From Acidobacteriota bacterium (GTDB lineage: Bacteria; Acidobacteriota; Terriglobia; Bryobacterales; Bryobacteraceae), in contig JACPNQ010000013.1 in the NCBI GenBank assembly GCA_016185425.1, forward strand, positions 48,518 through 112,517: a DNA stretch of 64,000 nucleotides, in the 5' to 3' direction. This document shows, in pieces, positions 28,324 through 37,395 of the stretch (position 1 is its first letter; the number at the start of each line of letters is the position of its first letter). The notes under the pieces are model-generated. The model did not search any database and was not told the origin of the DNA. It worked only from the letters and a program-made list of their open reading frames with translations. A program made the position numbers and the translations under genes.

Positions 28324-29600
28324 CTACGTTGTCGCCCGCGCTGGCTGACCGAATCTCTGAGTACACAACGGCACATCGGGATCGGCTTGCCACAATTGTG
28401 GCTGGCCTTGTGCGGATTCCGTCGGAGAATAAACCGCCTGTTGGGGCTGAACAGGGCTGCCAGGACTATATCGCCGCCTTTCTGAAACGGTTGGGTTTGA
28501 CGGCAGTACAATACCGGCCGGACGAAATTGAAAGTGTCACCGCGCATCCGCTCTACTGGCCGGGACGCGACTATTCGGGCCGTGCGAACGTTTGCTCGCG
28601 GCGGATGGGTGCCGGGGGTGGCGGAAGGTCGCTGGTGTTGTCCGGGCATATCGACACGGTGCCGGCCGGAACGCAGCCATGGACCCGCGGTCCGTTCAGC
28701 GGGCAAATCGAGGGGAACCGGATCTACGGGCGCGGCGCGGTGGACATGAAGGGTGGTGTGGGTACAGCGCTGTTTGTGCTGGAGGCGCTGCACGAACTGG
28801 GCATTTCGACGCGGGCGGACTTGCTGTTTGAGAGTGTAGTCGACGAGGAGTTTGGCGGTTGCAATGGGACGCTTGCGAGTAGGCTGAACGGATTCAACGC
28901 CGATGCCGCTATGATTATGGAGCCGTCCTTCCTGCGTATCTGCGCGGCACAGCGAGGTGGCCGGACGGCGCACCTCACGCTCGAATCGGCCGGTGGCGTG
29001 CTGACCGAAGGCATGTTTCCCCGCGGTGTATCGGACGGATTGCGCGAATTCCTGATTGCCGTCGAAGGGTTTGCGGCGTCGCGTCGCGGGCGAGTGAAGG
29101 TGCACCCGCTGTATGCTGGTTGTCCGGACCCGGTGCCGGTCTCGATCACCAAAGTGACAACAGGCCCGTGGGGCATGTCCGAGCCGATGACTATCCCCGA
29201 GCGATGCCAGATTGAGATGTACTGGCAGACAATGCCCGGCGAAACGGAAACGGAGACGGAGGCGGAGTTCAACGTATGGCTGTCGACGCTCCCGCACAGG
29301 CCGCGCGTGGAATGGCCGATTCGCTGGCTGCCTGGATCGGCAATGAATCCGGCGCATCCGCTCGTGACGACACTTGCTGACGCCGCGAGCGCACAACTTG
29401 GTGAACGGCCGCGGATTACAGGTATCGAAGGTCCGTGCGACCTCTGGATCTTCCACGAGTTCGGGATTCCGGCAGTGCTGTGGGGCGCCAAGGGCGGCAA
29501 TATTCACGCCGCCGATGAGTACCTCGATATCGATTCCGCTGTCGATGCCGCCGCGGTTTTGCTGCGGTTTATCTGCGAATGGTGTGGCGCTGTGGAGTAG
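28320..29600 (+). CDS. M20-family metallopeptidase/deacylase (ArgE/DapE type)
   Basis: ATG 28320 overlaps the permease stop by 4 bases (ATGA) and has GGAGG 5 bases upstream. The 426-residue protein has the di-zinc ligands of M20: SGHIDTVPAG (His, then Asp), GAVDMKGG (bridging Asp), DEEFGG (catalytic Glu and ligand), MEPS and the C-terminal GGNIHAADEY. No signal peptide is present, so it acts in the cytoplasm. The family hydrolyses N-acyl amino acids or short peptides. Coupling to the permease suggests that it processes what the permease imports. Specificity is not determinable. Confidence 0.9.
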   Translation: MTTLSPALADRISEYTTAHRDRLATIVAGLVRIPSENKPPVGAEQGCQDYIAAFLKRLGLTAVQYRPDEIESVTAHPLYWPGRDYSGRANVCSRRMGAGGGGRSLVLSGHIDTVPAGTQPWTRGPFSGQIEGNRIYGRGAVDMKGGVGTALFVLEALHELGISTRADLLFESVVDEEFGGCNGTLASRLNGFNADAAMIMEPSFLRICAAQRGGRTAHLTLESAGGVLTEGMFPRGVSDGLREFLIAVEGFAASRRGRVKVHPLYAGCPDPVPVSITKVTTGPWGMSEPMTIPERCQIEMYWQTMPGETETETEAEFNVWLSTLPHRPRVEWPIRWLPGSAMNPAHPLVTTLADAASAQLGERPRITGIEGPCDLWIFHEFGIPAVLWGAKGGNIHAADEYLDIDSAVDAAAVLLRFICEWCGAVE

Positions 29601-29618
29601 GGGACACTTTTCGCGATC

Positions 29619-31331
29619 TCACACCAGTTCCTCCGTGAATCGGAACGTAGACGCGGTGTGTAGCTCCCACTCGCCGCCGCCTTTTAGCTCCAAAACCTGT
29701 GCATGGTAACGGATAAGCGCCGGATGATGGCTTACGCTCACAGGCGTTGTGGCGGTCGCCTTCAGTTTCCGGTAAAGGGCCGCTTCATTGCCACGATCCA
29801 ATGCGCTCGTCGCTTCATCCAACAACACAAAGCGCGGTTGATTCAACAACACGCGCGCGAACGCCAATCGTTGTCGCTCCCCTGCCGACAATACCTTCTC
29901 GAAATCGAATTCCGCATCGAATCCTCCGCATCGCTCCAACAACTCGGGAAGATTCACTTCGTTCAACACCTCACGCAACTCTGCATCGGTCACATCACGC
30001 CCAAGACTGGGATAATTGAGCTGCACACGCAAACTCCCTGTGACCATGTATGGATGTTGCGGGAGAAACAGCATATCCTCTCTTCTCGGGCGCTCCAGCG
30101 CTCCCATGCCCGTGTCCCACAAGCCGGACATCACACGGAGCAGGGAACTTTTCCCCACGCCGCTCGCGCCCACAATCATCAACCCTTTCCCGGCCGGGAC
30201 CGTAAATCGCAGCGTTTCCGCAAGCGTCCGCTCCGCATTCGGCGTCATCAGCGTCACGTCCTCAAACGCGATTTGCTCTCCCTCCCGCGTGATAATTTTT
30301 TGCTGTCCGCCGCCTCGTGAAGCCCGTTGCTGTTCCAGGCGATGCGCAAACGCGTCCAGGCGCTCGATGCCGGCGGCGAATCGCGATAGTCCGTCCAGGT
30401 TGTCAACCGGCAATGCCAGCGCGCTAAGAATCGCTGCGAACGCACCCGTCGCTTCAACAATTCGTCCGACTTCCAACTCTCCCGAAAGCACGCGCGGCGC
30501 GATAATCACGCTCGGGAGCACGGTTGTCAGCAAACTGTTCGAATACTGGAAAAAGTTCAACCGCAGCGACCAGTTAATCAACTTGCTATAGTTCGCGAAC
30601 AGCTTACCGAACAACCGGCTCACCAGGCTCTCCTCCTGCTTCTCCCCGTGATACAGCGCAATCGCCTCCGCGTTCTCTCGTATCCGCACCATTCCGAATC
30701 GGAAATCCGCTTCGCGCCGCCGCTGGTTGAAATTTAGCGCCACCATCTTCTTCCCAAAGATCCCGAATGTGACTGTCGTGCCAATCAGCGCGTACAGCAC
30801 CAGAAACAGAACGAGATAGCTGGAGATCGACCACAGCACGCGGCTGAAAGCCGCTAACTGAAGTACGCCCCCCGCAAAAACCAGTAGGTAGTTCAGCGCC
30901 TGTTGGGTAAAGGCCGCGATATCCTCCGAGATGCGCTGATCGGGATTGTCGATGTCGGGATTCGCCAGCAGATGGTAATAGCCCCGGTCCGCGAAGTACT
31001 GATTCACATACTTCTCGGTTAACCAGCGGCGCCAATGAAGCGCCAGCGTGTCGCGCACGTAATAGTAGTACGCATAAATCGGAACCGCGATCAGCAGCCA
31101 CGTAAAGAACGCGCGGATCGAATGCCAGAACCTCGTCGAATCGCGAGCCGCCAGGGCCGAGGTGAACTCTCCCGACTGCTGGTTAAAAAACACGTTGAAT
31201 CCGGTATCGCCGGCTAACAGCAGCACCAATAGAACCAACAGCCAGCGCGCCTTACTCTTTTCATCGGAAAACCAATACGGAGCGGCGAGCGCGATAAAGC
31301 GCTTGAGCGTCTTCGGATGAAATCGAGTCAT
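29619..31331 (-). CDS. SbmA/BacA-like ABC transporter, fused permease and ATPase
   Basis: A 570-residue protein. The N-terminal six-helix domain has SbmA/BacA hallmarks (GEFTSALAARDSTRFWHSI, HWRRWLTEKYVNQYF, NPDQRISEDI). The C-terminal ATPase has Walker A GASGVGKSS near residue 390, signature LSAGERQRLAFARVLL near 482 and Walker B FVLLDEATSALD near 505. This fused form resembles the mycobacterial BacA-like protein Rv1819c and E. coli YddA. Rv1819c imports vitamin B12 and diverse hydrophilic compounds. It follows the second Oar receptor on the same strand after 81 bases. Outer-membrane uptake by the receptor and inner-membrane passage by this protein would fit, but direction and cargo are inferred. 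Confidence 0.9.
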   Translation of the reverse strand: MTRFHPKTLKRFIALAAPYWFSDEKSKARWLLVLLVLLLAGDTGFNVFFNQQSGEFTSALAARDSTRFWHSIRAFFTWLLIAVPIYAYYYYVRDTLALHWRRWLTEKYVNQYFADRGYYHLLANPDIDNPDQRISEDIAAFTQQALNYLLVFAGGVLQLAAFSRVLWSISSYLVLFLVLYALIGTTVTFGIFGKKMVALNFNQRRREADFRFGMVRIRENAEAIALYHGEKQEESLVSRLFGKLFANYSKLINWSLRLNFFQYSNSLLTTVLPSVIIAPRVLSGELEVGRIVEATGAFAAILSALALPVDNLDGLSRFAAGIERLDAFAHRLEQQRASRGGGQQKIITREGEQIAFEDVTLMTPNAERTLAETLRFTVPAGKGLMIVGASGVGKSSLLRVMSGLWDTGMGALERPRREDMLFLPQHPYMVTGSLRVQLNYPSLGRDVTDAELREVLNEVNLPELLERCGGFDAEFDFEKVLSAGERQRLAFARVLLNQPRFVLLDEATSALDRGNEAALYRKLKATATTPVSVSHHPALIRYHAQVLELKGGGEWELHTASTFRFTEELV

Positions 31332-31412
31332 AGCCGCACGCGCAAGGCCTCATCACCGCACCAGCACGCCGAGTGCCAAAGCGATGACAAAGCCCCGAAG
31401 CGCGGTTAGCTA

Positions 31413-34400
31413 CTAGAAATGCAGGCGCAGCGTGTACTGCATCTCCCGTCCGCGGTTGGTTGTCGCTTGGGCGGAGGAGCGCCCGAAAAGTTGGTTGCCC
31501 GCCGTCAGGTTCGGGTTGGCCCACATCAACGAATTCGTCAGATTGTAGGCCTCAAAGCGGAACTCCAGCCGGTAATGCTCTCGGATTGGAAACGCCTTGG
31601 ACACCGTGCCATCCAGGTTCCAGAAGATCGGACCCATCAGCCCATCAAACTGATATGGATTCATCCGCGGGGTGAACGGCGTCGCCACCTTGAACGCATC
31701 CGTGTTAAACCATTTCTGCGGACCGGGATTGTCGATATACGGATTGCCGGCAAAATCCATTTGGCCGCCAAATCGCAGGAACTCACCGGAACGATACGTG
31801 TAGATCCCGCTCATCTGCCAGCCGCCGATGATCGCGTTCGCCACCGGATGTATTGTATTCGCGAACTTTCTGCCCTTCCCGACGGGCACGTCGTACGTTC
31901 CGGCGATCGTCAGACGGTGCCGTGCGTTGTTCGAACCCAGCCAGAAAACCTGGTTCAGATACTGCTGTGGGTCGTTGAAATACGCCTCTCCGCGCTCCTG
32001 GTTATAGTTGTAGGCAAGCAGCACGCTCGCCCCGGCCGAGTACGTTCTCTGTACCCGCAACTGCAGCGCCTGATAGCGATTGCGCCAGTTGCCGACATTG
32101 TTCATCGTGAGGCTGCCGTTGTATTGCGGATACGGACGGAGCAGGCTTCCGCGCGTCACAGTGGCCGGATTCCGCAGCGATCCCGGAAATACACTGGTCG
32201 TCAGGTAGTTGTAGAACGGATTCGGAACGTTCTGCGACAAGACCGCCTTGTACGTGTAACCAAGGTTCGGGTCGGACATGTTCAACTGCAGATCGTGCCC
32301 GACATTCCGCCCGTAGTTCAGGAACCACGTCGCGTCTACTTTGAATTGACCGGGCAGTTCTCGCATCAACGTGAAGTTCACACGGTCGTTGATTGCCACA
32401 CGCGAGTTCTGGTCGGGCCAGTTCGCCGAAAGGCCGACGTTGGTATATGCGCCGAGAGACTTGCCGATCGGCAATTGGAGAGGATTGGACCCGGCAGGAA
32501 ACGGATTCGCAAGGTAAGCCTGCGGCCGGCCTTCCACCAACGGCAGGGGATTTGACGTCTGGTTGAAGCCGGAACACCAACTGCATGCCGCCAGCGTATT
32601 CGCACTCGTCGTTCCGCCGCCCGTAATAATCGGCACGCCGTACCGCGCATATCCGACATTGAGTGCGGTCTTGTCGTTCACGCGCATTGCTATGCCCACA
32701 CGCGGCAGAAACACGTTCCGCTGTGTCGTAAATGGCTTGCGGTTATTTCCGTCAGTGAACACCCACTGTCCATTCCACTTTGGCTGCGAAAGCGCGAGTA
32801 CGTCCGCCGGGAAGACGGGAGGCGATTTCTGAATAGCTTCGTTCGGCTTCGACAAATCGAGGAACCGCGAGAAAATGTCGTTATCGTCGTACGGAGAGGA
32901 CTCCCATTCGTACCGCAACCCGAGGTTCAGAGTGATCCGGCGAGTGATCTTCCAGTCGTCGTGGAAGAAGGCGCCGAGGAACGGTGCCCGCATCGTCTGG
33001 AACGGGAATCCGCGCGCCGTGCTGCGGTTATCCAGAATGCCCAGCAGGAACGACGCATGCGCGTCTCCCGATAAGAGCGTATTCGGCGAAAGATAGGTGT
33101 TCGCTGTCGAGTCCGGATAGAAGTTCAGATTCATCAGATTCGGGAAGATGCCGATTCCCACGTGATAGCGGTACTCCGCGCCCATTTTGTAGTAATGCGA
33201 GCCTCGCGACTGCGACATCTTGCCGCTGAATGCGTAATGGTGCGGATGCTGATACCAATAGCTGCCCTTGCCATAGGATGACGATGTCTGGCCGTTGATG
33301 ACAACGTTTGGATAGTAAATCAGCGGCATGTCTTTCACGTACGGCGAGTACCAGGGGTTGCCCGGCCAGAACTCAGCCAATCCCTTCTCTCCGACCGCCG
33401 ATAATGGCGCCGAATAATCGTCCTCCAGCATCGAATAACTTCCCCGGAAGTTGAACACGGTGCGTGCCGACATCGTATACACCGCGTCGCCCGCCACATT
33501 CCGCGAATTCATGATCCCGCCGTTGTCGTTCGGCATCGCCCGGGAATTGTTGGGAGTATAGTTGTCCTGATCGAGAGTCGTTCTGAACTGCGAGTAGCGG
33601 CCAAAGACCTTCCATTTGTCGCTGATGTTCCAATCCGTGCGGTTGGAATAGTTGAGGTTCTTCATCGGCCACGCATAGGATGCCCGGAAATTGTTCGATC
33701 CTGAGAGATCGTCGCCCCCGTTGTTCGGTCCCCAGAAGTCCTGCATGATCCGCTTCGCTGTCGCGTCCATCCGGGTCGGCGGCAGAACATTACCCGGGAA
33801 CGGCTGCCGTGACGCGGTGTTCGTAGCCACATCGAGAACAGTCGTCACAGGATCGTAGATTGTACGCAATGCCCCCGCGCGTGTCAGCGACTTCGAAAAA
33901 TCGCCATTTCGCTCCAGATCGGTAGGCATTGTGCGAACCGTGTCCCTCGGTTCCTTTGTTCGCCAGGCCTCATAGGCGAAGAACGTGAACAACTTATTTT
34001 TCTTGATCGCTCCCCCCGCCGTCCCGCCCCAGATATGATTCTTGATGAAATTAGGCGTGCGTGGCACCGTCGTCGGATTTACCACGGCATTCAGCGCCGG
34101 ATTCCGCCCGAAGTAGTACGCCGACCCGTGAATCTCGTTCGTGCCCGACTTCATCGACACCGACATCGTTCCGCCCGCTGAGTGTCCAAACTCCGCGTCC
34201 ACGGAATTCTGCTGAATCGAAAACTCCTGCACCGCGTCCATCGGCGGCGCATAGGAACCCTTCGGACCGATCTGGATCGGCGCGCCGTCGAGCAACAAGT
34301 CGTTCTTCGTGCTCGTGCTTCCACCAACATCCATCTGCGAAGACGACCACATGAAAAACGGATTCTTCTCTGCCGAATAACGGCTCACCACCGCCGGATC

Positions 34401-34862
34401 CAGCAGCGCCAGCGTGAATGGATTTCGCGCCTTGACCGGCAGATCCATCAGCATCTTACGATCGATTGTCAATTCGCGCGTCGTCGTATTGAACTGCAGT
34501 GCCACGGCCTGCGCGGAAATCGTCACCGTCTCCACCAGCGCGCCCGGCTTCAAACTAAAGTTCGCCGTCACGTCCGCGCGTGTCTGCACCAGGATCCCCT
34601 CCTGTTGTTGCCGCGAGAACCCCGCCATCTCCGCGGAGACCACGTACGTCCCGGGCTCCACGTTATCGAACAGATACGCCCCGTTCGTCCCGCTCTCTCT
34701 GGTCGCGGTGATTCCGGTATTGACATTCCGGATCGTCACCCGCGCGCCCACTACAGTGGCGTCCGTCGAGTCCGTGATAATCCCTTGAATCTTCCCCCGG
34801 TAATCCTGGGCACAGAGTGCCGCCGCGGCCGCCAGAAACAGGTACACCCGTTGAACCGTCAT
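31413..34862 (-). CDS. Oar-like TonB-dependent outer membrane receptor (second copy)
   Basis: The start is ATG 34862, with AGGAG upstream; the frame is open 18 codons further but without a signal sequence. The protein has 1149 residues with signal peptide MTVQRVYLFLAAAAALCAQ, a carboxypeptidase-regulatory-like domain (GKIQGIITDSTDATVVGAR, GAYLFDNVEPGTYVVSAEM), a plug (LPVKARNPFTLALLDPAVV) and a barrel ending in MQYTLRLHF. It is not a recent duplicate of the 21169-24753 receptor, with which it shares only family-level motifs. No regulator is adjacent. The downstream BacA-like ABC gene is probably co-transcribed. The ligand is unknown. Confidence 0.92.
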   Translation of the reverse strand: MTVQRVYLFLAAAAALCAQDYRGKIQGIITDSTDATVVGARVTIRNVNTGITATRESGTNGAYLFDNVEPGTYVVSAEMAGFSRQQQEGILVQTRADVTANFSLKPGALVETVTISAQAVALQFNTTTRELTIDRKMLMDLPVKARNPFTLALLDPAVVSRYSAEKNPFFMWSSSQMDVGGSTSTKNDLLLDGAPIQIGPKGSYAPPMDAVQEFSIQQNSVDAEFGHSAGGTMSVSMKSGTNEIHGSAYYFGRNPALNAVVNPTTVPRTPNFIKNHIWGGTAGGAIKKNKLFTFFAYEAWRTKEPRDTVRTMPTDLERNGDFSKSLTRAGALRTIYDPVTTVLDVATNTASRQPFPGNVLPPTRMDATAKRIMQDFWGPNNGGDDLSGSNNFRASYAWPMKNLNYSNRTDWNISDKWKVFGRYSQFRTTLDQDNYTPNNSRAMPNDNGGIMNSRNVAGDAVYTMSARTVFNFRGSYSMLEDDYSAPLSAVGEKGLAEFWPGNPWYSPYVKDMPLIYYPNVVINGQTSSSYGKGSYWYQHPHHYAFSGKMSQSRGSHYYKMGAEYRYHVGIGIFPNLMNLNFYPDSTANTYLSPNTLLSGDAHASFLLGILDNRSTARGFPFQTMRAPFLGAFFHDDWKITRRITLNLGLRYEWESSPYDDNDIFSRFLDLSKPNEAIQKSPPVFPADVLALSQPKWNGQWVFTDGNNRKPFTTQRNVFLPRVGIAMRVNDKTALNVGYARYGVPIITGGGTTSANTLAACSWCSGFNQTSNPLPLVEGRPQAYLANPFPAGSNPLQLPIGKSLGAYTNVGLSANWPDQNSRVAINDRVNFTLMRELPGQFKVDATWFLNYGRNVGHDLQLNMSDPNLGYTYKAVLSQNVPNPFYNYLTTSVFPGSLRNPATVTRGSLLRPYPQYNGSLTMNNVGNWRNRYQALQLRVQRTYSAGASVLLAYNYNQERGEAYFNDPQQYLNQVFWLGSNNARHRLTIAGTYDVPVGKGRKFANTIHPVANAIIGGWQMSGIYTYRSGEFLRFGGQMDFAGNPYIDNPGPQKWFNTDAFKVATPFTPRMNPYQFDGLMGPIFWNLDGTVSKAFPIREHYRLEFRFEAYNLTNSLMWANPNLTAGNQLFGRSSAQATTNRGREMQYTLRLHF

Positions 34863-35032
34863 CTGCCTTCTCCTCAATGTGCTTAGCGCCGTGCGCCAAG
34901 CGGTCTCGAGCGCCAATTGAAATCCTCGCCGCGTCGGGCGGCGAAAAGTATCACGGAACGGCCTCTGCCGCTATCAGGGTCTCCACAGCCGAATCTCCCC
35001 GGTCCAAGCTGCGAGACTTTGATCTGCCGGAA

Positions 35033-35062
35033 ATTATATGCGCACTTGTAAATAAAGCGCAA
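35033..35062 (-). promoter_or_regulatory. Candidate promoter upstream of the second Oar receptor
   Basis: On the minus strand a perfect TATAAT (35038-35033) with TTGCGC 18 bases before it (35062-35057). The leader to the ATG at 34862 would be about 165 bases, long enough for post-transcriptional control, but no riboswitch fold was recognised. The -35 match is poor. Confidence 0.45.
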
Positions 35063-35086
35063 GGCTCTCGTACACGGAATCCCCGC

Positions 35087-36463
35087 TCACTGAAACTTAT
35101 CCCCTTCCCGCAACACCCGCAGTTCGAAGCGCTTCTCCGCCGGTATCCACCGGAAATAATACAGCGGTGCATCCTCCGCGTTCACCGTATACCTCGCAGT
35201 CTGCAGCGCAAGCGACGCCCCATTGTCGGAAACCACAATCCCGTTCGGCCCCCGCGCCCGCACACGAAACTGCGTCGTCGCCGCCTCATAGTTCGCATAG
35301 CTAAAACAATGTCCGATGCACGCCCGGTCCACGATGTGTCCATACGCAAACACCCGCACTTCATCCTTCTCAAACGGCGCCACCACTCGCGACCCCGCCG
35401 CCACTGTCCGCACCGCTTGATACAACCGGTCTTCAAAATCGTTCAGCTCCGCCGTATCGCGATACAGCATCCCGAAGTACACTGCCGCCAGCGGCACACC
35501 CGCATACAGTAGCCGCCGCGCCCGCGTACTCAACGGCAGCAGCGCGCACATGAGAATGGCCGCTGCCAGCGACATCCGCTGCGTGATGTACGACAGCGGC
35601 CCCACGAACGACGGCAAGTGAATCACCCACGGCACCAGCAGTACACCCACACTCGTCAGCACCAGGTAATGAACCTGCTTCCTATACCCCAGCCGCCCCG
35701 GCCAATGGCTGTGCAATACGAACAGCAGCCCCAGCGCCCACACTCCCAGGAACCCCGCCGCCACTGCGAAATACTTCATGTCGTACAACCACAACTGGTC
35801 GAACCCAAGCATCGCCAGCGCCTGCTCCCCGGACCAGAACGTCACATACCTCATCCGCAACACAGCCGTCGCTGCTACCGCCAATGCGACGCCTCCCAAC
35901 AGCAGCCACGGCTTCCACCGCATCTTCGTCCGCGTCATCGCTTGCCCATACACCCATAACGCCCCCGCCCATCCCACCGGCAGCATATGCGCCGCCGCCG
36001 CCGGCAGCAACAACACCCACCACAACCGCCTCTCCCACAACGAACCCTCCGCCATTGCCAGTGCCCAAACGCACAATCCCATCGACCAGTAGAAGTTCAT
36101 GAACCCCACATGGAACACCCACCCATAAGCGAACATCGCCAGCAGCGGCGCCACCGGCCATACACTCGCATGGGTCATCCTGCGTATCCACGTCCAACTC
36201 CCCCAGAAAAACGTCAGCACCAGCGTCGATACCGCCAGCCGCTCCCCCCACCCAAACCCCGTCCACTCCGCCAGCCGCGCCGCCCACAAATCAAACAACA
36301 CGTTCGTCCGGATCGGCGCTAGATATAGCCCCGGCGCCTGTCCCCGCTCGATCAGTTGCGCCAGCCACACGTTGTACATGTGGCTCCCCAAATCGCCGGC
36401 CTGCACGTGCCCCTGCCAGAAGCACGGAATCACCAGCACCAGCGATGCCAGCAGCCACCTCAC
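35087..36463 (-). CDS. Multi-pass membrane protein, GT-C-like, unknown function
   Basis: A 458-residue protein with about 10 hydrophobic segments and a C-terminal soluble domain of about 110 residues (from RDTAELNDFEDRLYQAV). Near the N-terminus, after the first segment, is QAGDLGSHMYNVW, which resembles the acidic luminal loop of GT-C glycosyltransferases, but the family cannot be named. The start overlaps the stop of the DUF362 gene by 4 bases (ATGA), so it is the last coupled gene of the Tad-linked series. If it is a lipid-linked-sugar transferase it could modify pilins or the surface near the pilus; this is inference from context. Confidence 0.72.
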   Translation of the reverse strand: MRWLLASLVLVIPCFWQGHVQAGDLGSHMYNVWLAQLIERGQAPGLYLAPIRTNVLFDLWAARLAEWTGFGWGERLAVSTLVLTFFWGSWTWIRRMTHASVWPVAPLLAMFAYGWVFHVGFMNFYWSMGLCVWALAMAEGSLWERRLWWVLLLPAAAAHMLPVGWAGALWVYGQAMTRTKMRWKPWLLLGGVALAVAATAVLRMRYVTFWSGEQALAMLGFDQLWLYDMKYFAVAAGFLGVWALGLLFVLHSHWPGRLGYRKQVHYLVLTSVGVLLVPWVIHLPSFVGPLSYITQRMSLAAAILMCALLPLSTRARRLLYAGVPLAAVYFGMLYRDTAELNDFEDRLYQAVRTVAAGSRVVAPFEKDEVRVFAYGHIVDRACIGHCFSYANYEAATTQFRVRARGPNGIVVSDNGASLALQTARYTVNAEDAPLYYFRWIPAEKRFELRVLREGDKFQ

Positions 36464-37395
36464 GATTTCCGCGCCAGCCGCAAATCCGCAAACTCCGGGA
36501 TCAACGCAAAGTCCGTCCGCACCGTCTCCGGCCGCTCGCCCAACTGCTCCACTTCCCCCGTGCCCCCTGCCAATGCCAAATACGCAATCTGCTCCGGGTC
36601 AATCCCCATAATCCGGCAGCACGTCGCGTCCACCGCCGGCATATCGCGCCCAGCCACAATCACCCCCGCCTTCTTCAACGTCCCCTGGATCGGCCCGTTC
36701 CCTTCCATCCCTTCAATCCCGTCCACAATCGCAAACGTCGCCGGCACCACCTTTTGCAGGTCCGCAATCACTTCATTGATCCCCGCCCAATGCAGCGGAT
36801 TCTTCGGCCACCCGTACACCGCCCCCGGCGCCAGCCCAAAGAAATTCTTCATGCTAAGCGTCGCGCCCACCCAGTGATGCGTCTTCATCTTCGGCATCGA
36901 TACCAACAGATCGCACCCCAGCACCATCTTCGGCAAATACAGCTCCTTCAATCCCGAAAATGGCGATGGCACATCGACCCGCGCCGCGTCCGCCCAATTC
37001 AAATCCGTGAACAATCCCTCAAACCCGCGCACCGTTTCGAAATATCCCGCCGCTTCGCTCAAGTCCAACGTCGGCCGCCTGTGCCCCGGCCCTTCCGCAA
37101 TACGCACCTCACTCGCGCCCTCCGCCCGGAACGCCTCCAGCGCCGCCATTACCATCGCTGGATTCGTATTCACCGGTAAAGCCGGATCGAACTCCACCAG
37201 GTTCGGCTTCAGCACCACCCGCTTTCCTCTAACCGCCAACCCATGCTCGCGAATCACACCCCGCAGCATCTCCGTCAATTCCAACGAATAGCTCGCCACC
37301 TTCCGAACCGTCACTTTCGCCTTAGGCCCGGCCGCCTTCCGGCATCCCCCTAGCCCCGCCGCGCCTGCCAGCACCACTCTCCGCCCGATTCTCAT
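36460..37395 (-). CDS. Exported DUF362 protein
   Basis: ATG 37395, with GGAGG about 8 bases upstream, overlaps the preceding gene's stop by 4 bases. The 311-residue protein starts MRIGRRVVLAGAAGLGGCRK: a twin Arg before a hydrophobic stretch and a Cys in lipobox-like position, so Tat export as a lipoprotein is possible. The DUF362 body is recognisable from KRVVLKPNLVEFDPAL, ILLDP-type strands and the conserved MPKMKTHHWVGATLSMKN and AIVDGIEGMEGNGP. DUF362 proteins have no firm biochemical role; many carry Fe-S ferredoxin domains, absent here. Tight coupling to the toroid and membrane protein genes suggests a joint function. Confidence 0.85.
   Translation of the reverse strand: MRIGRRVVLAGAAGLGGCRKAAGPKAKVTVRKVASYSLELTEMLRGVIREHGLAVRGKRVVLKPNLVEFDPALPVNTNPAMVMAALEAFRAEGASEVRIAEGPGHRRPTLDLSEAAGYFETVRGFEGLFTDLNWADAARVDVPSPFSGLKELYLPKMVLGCDLLVSMPKMKTHHWVGATLSMKNFFGLAPGAVYGWPKNPLHWAGINEVIADLQKVVPATFAIVDGIEGMEGNGPIQGTLKKAGVIVAGRDMPAVDATCCRIMGIDPEQIAYLALAGGTGEVEQLGERPETVRTDFALIPEFADLRLARKS

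Noticed and set aside
28263..29507. 414-codon minus frame opposite the M20 peptidase
   Set aside because: The M20 metal ligands are in order on the plus strand; the opposite frame is Arg-rich without a recognisable domain.
34182..34886. 234-codon plus frame over the 5' part of the second Oar gene
   Set aside because: Arg/His/Leu-rich antisense translation without motifs, opposite a well-supported signal peptide and regulatory-like domain.
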